Shown one piece after another: positions 7,795-16,700 of a DNA stretch of 30,018 nucleotides. Position numbers and translations under genes: made by a program. Within the stretch, counting starts at the first letter, position 1. Every line of letters begins with the position of its first letter. The DNA comes from JBEOJY01 sp040275305 (lineage in GTDB: Bacteria > Pseudomonadota > Alphaproteobacteria > UBA9219): NCBI GenBank assembly GCA_040275305.1, contig JBEOJY010000045.1, forward strand, positions 1 through 30,018, read 5' to 3'. The notes beneath the pieces are model-generated. The model worked only from the letters and a program-made list of their open reading frames with translations. It had not been told where the DNA came from and searched no databases.

Positions 7795-8399
7795 TCGTCA
7801 TCGTCGATAGCGGTGTTGCCAATCTCGCTTCCGTAATGGCGGCGCTGGAACGGCTGCAAGCGGAAGCCATGATATCCGCCGATCCCGCGACCATCCGTGA
7901 AGCAGGCCACGTGATCCTTCCGGGCGTAGGCTCGGCGCAGGCTGCTATGGCGAAACTGCGCGAAAGGAAACTTGTGGACACCCTGCGTGGCCTGACGCAA
8001 CCGGTTCTCGGTATCTGCCTTGGCATGCAAATGCTGTTCGATCAATCCGAAGAAGGCGCGGAGGAGGGGGGCTACACGCCCTGCCTTGGCCTGATCAAAG
8101 GAACCGTCAAACGGATGCAGGCCGCAAAAGATTCGCCCATTCCGCATATGGGCTGGAATCAGCTCGCGCCATATGGCCCGGCAAGCCCATTGCTGGAAGG
8201 GATTCCCAAAGAAAGCTATGTCTATTTTGTCCACAGCTATGCCGCGCCGCTTGGCGACGCGACGCGAGCCACATGCGAATACGCGGCCAATGCGTTCACG
8301 GCCATCGCCAGCGAACGTAACTTCCATGGCTGCCAATTCCACCCCGAACGCTCCGGCGCGATAGGAAGCCGCATCCTGCAAAATTTTCTAAAGATATAG
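7791..8399 (+). CDS. hisH: Imidazole glycerol phosphate synthase, glutamine amidotransferase subunit
   Basis: HisH hydrolyses glutamine and passes ammonia to HisF for ring closure to imidazole glycerol phosphate. The 202-residue class I amidotransferase has a full triad: C76 in GICLGMQML, and H184 and E186 in FHPERSG. LPGVGSAQAAM near 43 is the oxyanion-side loop. The start codon overlaps the hisCB stop (ATGA). Its partner hisF lies downstream, after hisA, as in many proteobacterial his operons. A palindromic repeat follows the stop codon. Confidence 0.96.
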   Translation: MIVIVDSGVANLASVMAALERLQAEAMISADPATIREAGHVILPGVGSAQAAMAKLRERKLVDTLRGLTQPVLGICLGMQMLFDQSEEGAEEGGYTPCLGLIKGTVKRMQAAKDSPIPHMGWNQLAPYGPASPLLEGIPKESYVYFVHSYAAPLGDATRATCEYAANAFTAIASERNFHGCQFHPERSGAIGSRILQNFLKI

Positions 8400-8439
8400 A
8401 CTGGAAAACACATGAAAGCGAAGCGACGCAATCAAGAAC

Positions 8440-8548
8440 GTCATCGCGAGGAGCCGCAGGCGACGTGGCGATCCAGAGCCGCGAAGGAAATTGATTGCGA
8501 CTTCGGATCGCGCCGCAAGCGTCCTCGCAGCGAGCCTTGCCGTGCCGC
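8440..8548. repeat. GTCATCGCGAGGAGC-family repeat, degenerate right half
   Basis: GTCATCGCGAGGAGCCGCAGG with the following GGCGATCCAGAG (8440-8478) is a standard left half of this family. The expected right half (GATCGCG..CTCCTCGCGATGAC) is recognisable only as the decayed GGATCGCGCCGCAAGCGTCCTCGCAG. It fills most of the 183-bp gap between hisH and hisA. Confidence 0.65.
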
Positions 8549-8582
8549 CTCACAACAACCTAATGCCGGAGAATAACGCTCT

Positions 8583-9320
8583 ATGCTGATTTTCCCAGCC
8601 ATCGACCTTCAAGAAGGGCGCTGCGTGCGCCTCGTACAGGGCGACTTCAACCAGTCGAAAACCTACAGCGCCGATCCGCTGCAAGTCGCGCAAGGCTTCG
8701 CGGCCGCTGGCGCGAGATGGGTGCACATGGTCGATCTTGACGGCGCGCGCGACGGCGCGATGAAGCAGCTTTCAACAATCAAGAGCGTCGCCCAAACAAC
8801 GACGTTGAGAATACAGGCGGGCGGAGGCATCCGCTCGGAAGCCGCAATCCAGAATCTACTCGACGCGGGAGTAAGCCGCGTGGTGATCGGCAGCCTCGCC
8901 GTGGAGAGCCGTCAGGAAGTCCGTGGTTGGCTAAGAAAATTTGGCCCGGAACGCATCGTGCTAGCCTTTGATGTGCGCGAAAACGATGGCCAGCCGGAAG
9001 TCGTTACGCAAGGCTGGCAAAGCGGCACGCAACAGACATTGTGGGATGTTCTCGACTCCTACGAAGGCTCCGGCCTACGCGCGATCCTCTGCACCGATGT
9101 CAGCCGCGATGGCATGCTGCAAGGTCCCAACGAAGGGCTGTATCGCCTGATCCTCGAAAAAGCCCCGCAGATTGAGCTGCTTGCCTCCGGGGGCGTGGGA
9201 AAACAGGACGATATTCTATCTCTTGCCGCGACAGGCGTAGCGGGCGCGATTGTCGGCAAAGCGATTTATGAAGGCAAAGTCGATCTCGCGGAGGCCATTC
9301 GCAGCGTGGAAAAGGAATAA
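8583..9320 (+). CDS. hisA: ProFAR isomerase (1-(5-phosphoribosyl)-5-[(5-phosphoribosylamino)methylideneamino]imidazole-4-carboxamide isomerase)
   Basis: HisA performs the Amadori isomerisation of ProFAR to PRFAR, the substrate of HisF. It is a 245-residue (beta/alpha)8 barrel with the expected acid pair: D8 in FPAIDL and D172 in CTDVSRDG. Phosphate-binding glycine loops are visible at QAGGGIRS and ASGGVG. GGAG lies about 10 nt before the ATG. The stop is 4 bp before hisF, so the two are co-transcribed. Confidence 0.96.
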   Translation: MLIFPAIDLQEGRCVRLVQGDFNQSKTYSADPLQVAQGFAAAGARWVHMVDLDGARDGAMKQLSTIKSVAQTTTLRIQAGGGIRSEAAIQNLLDAGVSRVVIGSLAVESRQEVRGWLRKFGPERIVLAFDVRENDGQPEVVTQGWQSGTQQTLWDVLDSYEGSGLRAILCTDVSRDGMLQGPNEGLYRLILEKAPQIELLASGGVGKQDDILSLAATGVAGAIVGKAIYEGKVDLAEAIRSVEKE

Positions 9321-9324
9321 AGCC

Positions 9325-10095
9325 ATGCTGGCCAAACGTATCATCCCATGCCTCGACGTGCGCGGCGGACAAGTCGTCAAAGGCGTGCGATTCCGTAATC
9401 ACGAGATTGTCGGCGATATTCTCGATCTTGCCCAGCGCTATCGCGATGAAGGCGCGGATGAGCTTGTCTTTTACGATATCACGGCCAGCGGCGAAGATCG
9501 CACGGTGGGCCGTGGCTGGGTGTCGCAAATCGCCGCCATCCTCGACCTGCCTTTCTGCGTTGCGGGAGGCATCCGAACGGAGGACGACGCGCGGGAGATA
9601 CTTGCCAATGGCGCGGACAAAATATCGATCAACACCCCGGCGCTCGAAAATCCCGCCCTCATTGACAGCATGGCCCGCGAGTTTGGCAGCCAGTGCGTTG
9701 TGATAGGAATCGATAGCCGCAGCGAAGCGCCGGGAAAATATAAAGTCTATCAATACACAGGCGACGAAAAACGCACCATAGCCGCCAAGCGCGATACGCT
9801 CGACTGGGCCAGCGAAGTCGTGCGACGCGGAGCGGGAGAAATCGTGTTGAATTGCATGAATCAGGACGGCATGCGCGAAGGCTACGACATCGCGCAACTC
9901 GCCGCCGTCCGCGAGGTTGCGACCATACCCCTAATAGCGTCAGGAGGAGCGGGCGCGAAAGAGCACTTTGCGGCAGTCTTCCGCGAAGCCAAAGTCGACG
10001 GCGCTCTCGCCGCCAGCGTCTTCCACAAATGCATCATGAGTATCGGGGGAGTCAAAGACTATCTCCGCGAGCAGGGAGTTCCTGTAAGACTATGA
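9325..10095 (+). CDS. hisF: Imidazole glycerol phosphate synthase, cyclase subunit
   Basis: HisF uses ammonia from HisH to cyclise PRFAR into imidazole glycerol phosphate and AICAR. The 256-residue barrel begins MLAKRIIPCLDVRGG, with D11 and K19; D130 is in VVIGIDSRS. The usual TSMDRDGT loop reads NCMNQDGM, so the aspartate on that strand is Asn (N179) and neighbouring positions have also changed. An upstream in-frame ATG inside hisA was not chosen, because 9325 gives the standard N terminus and has AAGGA about 9 nt before it. It follows hisA by 4 bp and precedes hisIE. Confidence 0.95.
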   Translation: MLAKRIIPCLDVRGGQVVKGVRFRNHEIVGDILDLAQRYRDEGADELVFYDITASGEDRTVGRGWVSQIAAILDLPFCVAGGIRTEDDAREILANGADKISINTPALENPALIDSMAREFGSQCVVIGIDSRSEAPGKYKVYQYTGDEKRTIAAKRDTLDWASEVVRRGAGEIVLNCMNQDGMREGYDIAQLAAVREVATIPLIASGGAGAKEHFAAVFREAKVDGALAASVFHKCIMSIGGVKDYLREQGVPVRL

Positions 10096-10124
10096 ATAAT
10101 CTGGAAATCAGCGCAACGCGATTC

Positions 10125-10157
10125 CCTCCCCCTTGTGGGGAGGATTAGGGTGGGGGG
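10125..10157. repeat. CCCTCCCC/GGGGAGG palindrome
   Basis: CCCTCCCCCTTGTGGGGAGG followed by ATTAGGGTGGGG is a single copy of the GC-rich palindrome family seen at 2983 and 10851. It sits between hisF and hisIE and supplies the false N-terminal extension of the hisIE frame. Confidence 0.7.
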
Positions 10158-10173
10158 CACGCCGCAAGCTAAC

Positions 10174-10800
10174 ATGCAACAAAAAATCATTGAACTCGAC
10201 CTCGACACCCTCGACTGGAACAAGGGCGACGGTCTGCTTCCGCTCATCGCGCAGGACGCGCGGACTTTGCGCGTCCTGATGCTGGGCTTCGTCAATCGCG
10301 AAGCGATGAAGGCGACGCTAGAATCCGGTTTTGTCACATTCTACAGCCGCACGAAGCAGCGCCTGTGGCGTAAAGGCGAAACGTCAGGCAACATGCTGCG
10401 CGTGCTCGAATTGCGCAACGATTGCGACAACGACAGTGTTTTGGCGCTCGTCGAACCAGCTGGCCCGACTTGCCACACAGGCGCGCAATCCTGCTTCGGC
10501 GACGACGCAACGCCGAGCCTGTCCACGCTGGCGGAACTGGCGAAAACAATCCATCAACGCAAAACCGAAGCCCAACCAGACAAAAGCTATACGGCGAAGC
10601 TTCTCGCGGAAGGGGTGACGCGCATCGCGCAAAAAGTCGGCGAGGAGGGCGTGGAAACCGCCCTCGCCGCCGCGACGCAAAGCCCCAAACTGGCAGAAGA
10701 GGCGGCCGATCTGCTCTATCACCTTCTTGTGTTGCTCGAATCCCGCGACACCGATTGGCTCGACGTTATGCGCGTCTTGGCCCACCGCGCCGGGAAGTGA
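10174..10800 (+). CDS. hisIE: Bifunctional phosphoribosyl-AMP cyclohydrolase / phosphoribosyl-ATP pyrophosphatase (HisIE)
   Basis: It catalyses the second and third steps of the pathway. The ATG chosen gives 208 residues; a longer frame would begin inside a dispersed repeat and looks unreal. The N-terminal HisI half (about 1-110) has VLMLGFVNREAM, the metal motif DCDNDS and GPTCHTGAQSCF. The C-terminal HisE half (about 120-208) has IAQKVGEEGVETALAA and ADLLYHLLVLL. HisI-HisE fusion is common in gammaproteobacteria, whereas many alphaproteobacteria carry separate genes. The Shine-Dalgarno is weak. Confidence 0.94.
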   Translation: MQQKIIELDLDTLDWNKGDGLLPLIAQDARTLRVLMLGFVNREAMKATLESGFVTFYSRTKQRLWRKGETSGNMLRVLELRNDCDNDSVLALVEPAGPTCHTGAQSCFGDDATPSLSTLAELAKTIHQRKTEAQPDKSYTAKLLAEGVTRIAQKVGEEGVETALAAATQSPKLAEEAADLLYHLLVLLESRDTDWLDVMRVLAHRAGK

Positions 10801-10850
10801 TACATATGACGCTGAAAAGCTGAGAACCCCTTTTGCCGACGGCGCAGCGC

Positions 10851-10889
10851 AGTCCCCTCCCCCTTGTGGGGAGGGATAGGGAGGGGGGC
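10851..10889. repeat. CCCTCCCC/GGGGAGGG palindrome
   Basis: CAGTCCCCTCCCCC, TTGTGGGGAGGG and ATAGGGAGGGGGG form the same element as the left arm at 2983-3021, including the flanking GCGCAGTC. It lies between hisIE and hisN. Confidence 0.75.
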
Positions 10890-10941
10890 CATCCGCAGTC
10901 CCGATATGAAGCGCACCAACACAAGAGAAAGAAGCCACGCT

Positions 10942-11775
10942 ATGCCAACGCTTGAACAAGCTTACACCCCTTTCTTCCACCAACTCTGCGACGCCGCTGG
11001 ACAAATCGTCGTCAAATATTTCCGGCAAGACATCCCCGTCGATGACAAGCAGGACAAATCGCCAGTCACGCAAGCAGACCGCGAGATCGAACAGGTCCTG
11101 CGCGGCATGATCAACAAAGCTTTCCCCGACCACGGCATCATCGGCGAGGAATTTGGCCGCGAAAACGAACATGCTGAATTCGTCTGGTGCCTCGATCCCA
11201 TCGACGGCACGAAATCCTTCATCACCGGACGTCCAATGTTCGGCACGATTATCGGCCTGCTGCGCGAGGGCAAACCCGTCATGGGCGCAGTCGACCAAGC
11301 CGTCACGAAAGAGCGCTGGCTGGGCGTAACAAACCAATCGGCCACCTGCAACGGCAAGCCCGCCCGCGTCGCGCCGCCGCGAAAGCTTGAATCTTCGAAG
11401 CTTTACGTAGGCTCGCTGGACATGTTCCGGGGCGAGGATATCTGGAACTATCTACGGCTTTGCCACGCGGCCAAACTCACGCAATACGCTTGCGACGTGT
11501 ATGCCTATGGGTTGCTCGCAATCGGCTGGTGCGATGTGGTGGTGGAAAAGCGCCTGAAAATCCACGACGTAGCCGGAGTCATCCCGATCGTGACAGGAGC
11601 AGGCGGCGTCGCATGGGATTGGCAAAGTCAAGCGTTGGCCGAAAAAAATCTGATAGCAGATTACGACGGAAAATTCATCGCCGCTAGCTCGCAACCCCTC
11701 GCCGAAGAATGCGCCGTCCTTCTAACGACACAGAACCCCTCGCGCGACAACCCCTTCGAACGCGAGCAGACGTAA
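10942..11775 (+). CDS. hisN: Histidinol-phosphate phosphatase, inositol-monophosphatase family
   Basis: It dephosphorylates histidinol phosphate to histidinol, the one step not covered by the other genes of the island. The 277-residue protein has the metal-binding motifs of the inositol monophosphatase family: GEE at 68-70, DPIDGT at 85-90 and a C-terminal HDVAG with D209. The sequence LKIHDVAGVIPIVTGAGG resembles HisN enzymes more than true inositol monophosphatases, and the position at the end of the his cluster supports this. A frame extending upstream to 10864 begins in a repeat; the ATG at 10942 gives a normal N terminus. A convergent gene lies downstream, beyond a large hairpin. Confidence 0.88.
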   Translation: MPTLEQAYTPFFHQLCDAAGQIVVKYFRQDIPVDDKQDKSPVTQADREIEQVLRGMINKAFPDHGIIGEEFGRENEHAEFVWCLDPIDGTKSFITGRPMFGTIIGLLREGKPVMGAVDQAVTKERWLGVTNQSATCNGKPARVAPPRKLESSKLYVGSLDMFRGEDIWNYLRLCHAAKLTQYACDVYAYGLLAIGWCDVVVEKRLKIHDVAGVIPIVTGAGGVAWDWQSQALAEKNLIADYDGKFIAASSQPLAEECAVLLTTQNPSRDNPFEREQT

Positions 11776-11787
11776 CAGACAATTATT

Positions 11788-12045
11788 AGTCCTACTGCGT
11801 CAATATACGGCCTTCTCTTTACACAAAAAGAGACAAACGTCGCAACAAAGGCCGTCATCGCGAGGAGCCTTCTTCAGGCGACGACGCGATCCAGAGCCAC
11901 AGAGGTCGTTCTATCGACTCTGGATTGCCGCGTCGTCTCCCGCCTTCGGCGGGAAACTCCTCGCAATGACGGCGATTTTTGCGACGTTTGTCTCCGCAGA
12001 TTCACACAAGATCCTCGACTCAGGATTTACTGACGCAGTAGGACT
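11788..12045. repeat. Nested inverted repeat around a GTCATCGCGAGGAGC-family element; likely bidirectional terminator
   Basis: Three arm pairs are stacked: 11788-11802 with 12031-12045 (15 bp exact), 11830-11845 with 11979-11994 (16 bp exact) and 11851-11867 with 11957-11973 (one mismatch). The innermost pair is the standard repeat family. The element fills the gap between convergent hisN and the gene at 12044. Its right end overlaps that gene's stop codon by two bases. Transcribed from either side it would form a very long hairpin, so a terminator role is plausible. Confidence 0.8.
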
Positions 12046-13546
12046 AGCCAGCATCCGGTTCGGGAACCCAAGTGGAGGCGACGCCGTAACGCTCGTCGTC
12101 GACGGCATCGCTCGTCTTCGTGACCATTTGTGAAGGTTGAGCCGGAATTGCCGACTGTGGCACGGCGCCGAAACCGAACATTTCCGGATTTCTCTGAGCA
12201 AGGGCCACCGCATCCTTGTTGCCGATGGCGGCCTGTCTAAGGTCCACCATGCTTTGCGTCTCGTCGTTACCCGCCGCCATATTCCCCGCGACCGTCAGCG
12301 TTTTATCAAGAAGATTAGAGTCCTTCGCCAGAACGCTGGCGACTTCCACGCCGGTTTTCACGCCGCTGGCGATGCTTTGCATTTTGGCCTTGGGGTCTTT
12401 CGCGAAATCTACGGCCTGATCCTTCGCCCACCCAAAAAAGCTTGAAATGCCGAGCACTTCGTCGCATCCCTTCACGCCATTTTTAACAGCGCCCCACAAA
12501 TCGCCTTTCTTAAAGTCATCGCCAGCCTGAGAAAATTTGTCTCTTGCCTCCTGCGGCACAAGCAGTTTGCCGCCAACATTCAACGCGCTGGACAACGACT
12601 TTTCGCCGGAGGCCTTGCCATATTTGTAAGCCAGCCACCCGACCGCCGCGCCGCCAATCACCGCTATGCCGCCGACCAGCGCCGCTGTTCCCACGACGAA
12701 CCCCGCCGCGCCAACCGTCAGGGCAGCGCCAAAACGAAGGAGTTTTGAGCCTTTGGTGACCGTTTCCAGACCCTTCACAACGCTCTTGCCGCCTTTAAGC
12801 GCGCGCTCGCCCCCTTTGAGCGCGGCCTCTCCGCTTGTTAATGCGGATTTTCCCTCTGCCGCCGCGTTCCGGCCAACTGCGCCGCCATGAAGCTTCTGTT
12901 TCGCTTCAAGGCGCCGTTTAGCCTTTTCTTCCAGCCTTTTGCGCTTCGCTGCCTCTTCAGGCGTTCTTCTACCGCGCCGCCGCCGGAGCAAATGCCGATC
13001 ATAAGCGTTCGCGGCCATATTCTGCGCAGCTTTTTCCGCTTTTTTGGCGCCAACGGCCCCCCCGCCAACAAGCGGCAAAATATTGTCGTCTTCTTTCGTG
13101 GTTTCCGCATCCTCTTCTTTTTGGCGAGATTTATCCTTCATACGCGCAGCTTTTAACGCTTCGCGGTTCTTGACATAATCGTCATAGCCTTCCTCGCCTC
13201 TCTGGGGAGGCTTATCATTGTAATATTTCTTATTGAGGCTTGCGATGGCGTCTTTGGGATCGCCCCTGGCTTCGTCCAAAATCTCATAAATCTGTTCATT
13301 GGAAAGCGTTGGTAACTGAGGTTGCTCCTTGCTGGCCTTAACCGAAGGCTTTGCGCCACCAAGACGAACCTGCTGGGCCGCAACCGCTGGATCATTGAAA
13401 TTCGGATTATTTTCCGCAGGAATGGTTGTATTTGGACCGCTGTTTCCAAACTTCGTAGGAACAAACGCGACTTTCGTGGACGTTAACCTGTTAGGGCTTC
13501 TCCCTGTCGGCTGCGCTTTCAAGGAAGCAAGCGACGTATCGGCCAT
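12044..13546 (-). CDS. Unrecognised 500-residue protein with basic coiled coil and glycine-rich hydrophobic segment
   Basis: I do not recognise a family. The N-terminal ~150 residues are polar and proline/asparagine-rich. A highly basic, helical stretch follows (about 180-215, with RRRRGRR and alternating K/E/R), then Ala/Gly/Lys repeats of the type ALKGGERALKGGKS. About residues 267-308 form a hydrophobic, glycine-spaced segment that could be one or two membrane helices. The C-terminal 180 residues are mixed. The start at 13546 has GGAG 6 nt upstream; an ATG four codons earlier overlaps that site and is less likely. It is transcribed divergently from the DotA-like gene across 246 bp, so it may belong to the same secretion function as a substrate or accessory. 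That is inference from position only. Confidence 0.75.
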   Translation of the reverse strand: MADTSLASLKAQPTGRSPNRLTSTKVAFVPTKFGNSGPNTTIPAENNPNFNDPAVAAQQVRLGGAKPSVKASKEQPQLPTLSNEQIYEILDEARGDPKDAIASLNKKYYNDKPPQRGEEGYDDYVKNREALKAARMKDKSRQKEEDAETTKEDDNILPLVGGGAVGAKKAEKAAQNMAANAYDRHLLRRRRGRRTPEEAAKRKRLEEKAKRRLEAKQKLHGGAVGRNAAAEGKSALTSGEAALKGGERALKGGKSVVKGLETVTKGSKLLRFGAALTVGAAGFVVGTAALVGGIAVIGGAAVGWLAYKYGKASGEKSLSSALNVGGKLLVPQEARDKFSQAGDDFKKGDLWGAVKNGVKGCDEVLGISSFFGWAKDQAVDFAKDPKAKMQSIASGVKTGVEVASVLAKDSNLLDKTLTVAGNMAAGNDETQSMVDLRQAAIGNKDAVALAQRNPEMFGFGAVPQSAIPAQPSQMVTKTSDAVDDERYGVASTWVPEPDAG

Positions 13547-13792
13547 ATAATGCTCCATCCCTATAAATAGCTTGCATTAAAGTATCATTTTAGCATTAAC
13601 AACTCAATAAAAAGCGTCTAGTTTCGTGCGACAACAGGCTAAAAGCCGTTTGCAAAGCGTTAACCAAGATCGCCCCAAGAGCGAACACAAATGAATGCGG
13701 GATTTATCGGGCTGTTATCGCGAAGTTAACGAATATTTTCGATATGGCGATTACAAAGGATAGAGTAGGCAAAGGCCCGCTGAGAGGAATGC

Positions 13793-16700
13793 ATGTTATT
13801 CTTTGGGAATAAAAAAAAGAAGCAGGACGAGAACGGAGTCACGACCGGCAAAGTTCTGAACTTCATGTTCAACCCGTTTGGCTCAGGATTCAGCCCGCTT
13901 GGCGAAACGCTGTCCTATTTCTCAAGAATCCTTGCTTACATCTTCGCGACTTACGGATTGTTTCCCGCCGACCACCCGGTCTTCAAGGGCGGCGGAAGGG
14001 AAACCGTGCCGACAGTAGGCATGGTCATGGCGACCGCCTGGAGCCGCCTCAAATTTACGCGCGATAACATCCCGCAAATTTTCCTATTCTTGGGCATCGT
14101 CGCTGGCATGGCTGCGGCCGTAATCGCCTTCTTCTTCTCGATCGCGTCGGTCATGCTCGGCAGCGCGAACGCCGCCGTGCCGACGCAAAACTACTACAGC
14201 CCGGTCGATTCCGCGAACGACCTGTCGCTCGGCTGGATCGGCTTTTTATTTAAGGGCAAGGAGATTCCGAATTACCTCGATCAGTTCGGACAGACCGTTC
14301 CCCAGTCATGCATCATCCAAAGCGCGTTGATCGTGGCTCTTGGCTTCTACAGCAACGCCATTCTGGTCGTCGCCGCCGTCATCCTGTTCTACCATCTGGC
14401 ATCGATGGTCGTGGAAACCGCCCATCATGGCCAAGTCATGGGCAAGCAGGCGAACCAGATTTGGGCGCCGATCCGCCTCGTCGTGGCCATCGGCCTGCTG
14501 GTCCCCATCGCGACCTACAAAGCTCCGCAGTGCCCCGGATTCTCGGCCTCCGCCTCGGCGGGACTGAACTCCGGCCAGTACATCGTCATTAAAATCGCCG
14601 AATGGGGGTCCAACCTCGCAAGCCAAGTCTGGAAAAGATTTGTCCTGCAACTCGCCAACGACGTAAGCACCGCCAACAGCGGAACCCCGCCAATGGCGCA
14701 AAAAGCCGTCTACGACACCGTCATGCGCATCGCCTGCGTGGAAGCGTATACCATGTATACGCAGGGGAGCGGATCCAGCGGTGACGATAAGGACACCTGC
14801 GCCACCCCACCGGTTCAGAAATCTTTGAATCCCCTGAAAGATGCAATTATAGAAAAGAACATACCCGACCAACCCAAGGATGCCGTATTCAAAGTATATG
14901 ATTTTGGAAACGCCAAGCTCGCCAACGATGGCGTCTGCGGAAGCTACTCTTTTGCCCCGACTAAGCCGACCAATAATGCGGAAATGGAAGGCAAAGTGGA
15001 GTCGGCAAAGAATGTGGCAAGAAAAGCTGCCTACGCGGCGCTTGAGCAAGACGCGACTGCGCTGGTTAAGAATAATCTGAAGTATTTCATCAAGAGTTGC
15101 GTTGGCGGTCAAGATCAGGACTACATACAAAAAGTCGACAAGAACCAACTTACTGATATTTCATTGAAATACAGCACCAAATTAATGGATGAATTTAGCA
15201 AGGGAACAAAAGACTTTGGCGAGATTTTAAAGCAAATCGCCGAAGTCTCCGGATCTCAGGGGTGGGTTTCCGCCGGAGCATGGTTCAACACCGTCGCCCG
15301 TGCGCAAGGCGCGATTATGGAAGTTTCCGGCCTGCTGCCCGCCACCAAAGCCCCCAATTTCAGTCTGTCCGGCGACCCCATTATGATCGCCAACGTTCAC
15401 CCGGCTTTGCAAGCGTTCGAAAAATGGCTGGCCGCCGGGCCGCCGATCCCAAGCTCCAGCGGGAAAACCATCGAAGAACAGGCGATTCTGGCGGCAGGAG
15501 AAATCCAGTATAAAGCCGGCGGAATTCGAGAGACATCGGAAAACACGCTGGATCTTATTTTGGGCGTCATCGACGTGATTGCGTCGTACAATAAGGTCTG
15601 GATGTCGGCGATGGGGGAAAGCCCAACGGAATCGGAAATTCGAACCTACGGCGGCAAGGAATACGGCGGCCCTGGCTCGAAAGCGTTTACGCTGGGTGTG
15701 CAATTCACCGACGTCAATCCCATGGCCGAAGTCGCGCGTCTTGGGCACGCCAATATCGAAACCGCCTACACTATCTTCGACGCTTACTACAACACCAACG
15801 AAGTGCTGGGTGTTGCCCAGACCATTTATGGCGCAGAAGGCGGCTTGGAATCGTCCATTGGACAAGGAATAGGCAAACTAGGGGCAGGATGGAAGTCGGC
15901 TCTCGCATCCGGCGCTATTAATTTAGAAGGCTCCCTGAAGACATTGTTCTCCAACTTGTCCGGGCAAGCTCGACAGGCCATTAGCGGCGTTGTGGGAATT
16001 ATTTGCACCGTGTTTTTAACGGCCGGGGTTACGCTGGCCTATTTGTTGCCCATGACGCCGTTTTTTTACTTTATCTTCGGCGTGATCACATGGCTGGTCT
16101 CTCTGCTTGAAGCCATCGTTTGCGCTCCGCTTGTCGCGCTCGCGCATCTAACCCCCCAAGGGGAAGGCCTGCCGGGAGCCAAGGCTGTGGGAGCCTATTA
16201 CTTCCTGTTCAACATCTTCCTGCGCCCAGTCCTGATGGTCTTTGCGCTCGCGCTCGGCTTCCTGATCTTCTATCTCGCCGCCAGCATCCTGAACCTCTTT
16301 TATATTCAGGCGATCGTCGGCGCGGGCGGCATAGCCTACGGTCACGCGATGTTTGGTCGCCTCGTCTACTCGATCCTCTATTGCACCGTAATTTATATGG
16401 CGGCGAACAGCGCGTTCCGGATCATCGATTGGCTTCCCGGCCACGCGATGAAATGGATGGGCGGACAGAGCATGCAATTCCAGAACATGGGCGACCCAAG
16501 TCAACTGACAAGTTCTGTCGGCATGGTCACAGGCTATGTTTCCAAGGAGATTATGGGTGCTGTAGGCCACCTGAACGGCCCGGCGGCTGCTGCCCTCAAG
16601 TCGTACCTGAAAGATGATAATAAGCATGTGCTTCAAGGCATGGACAAATGGGTCGATGGTTCGCGTAAGTTGGGAGATGCCACGACGGACGCAATTGGCA

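Noticed and set aside
9250..9324. Upstream in-frame extension of hisF into hisA
   Set aside because: The ATG at 9325 gives the standard HisF N terminus and has a ribosome binding site; the extension overlaps hisA out of frame.
10135..10173. Longer N terminus for hisIE
   Set aside because: The added residues are encoded by a dispersed palindrome and do not resemble HisI.
10864..10941. Longer N terminus for hisN
   Set aside because: It starts inside a repeat copy; the ATG at 10942 fits the family length.
14306..15148. 280-codon minus-strand frame inside the DotA-like gene
   Set aside because: It is antisense to a gene with clear family motifs, a common effect of GC-biased codons.
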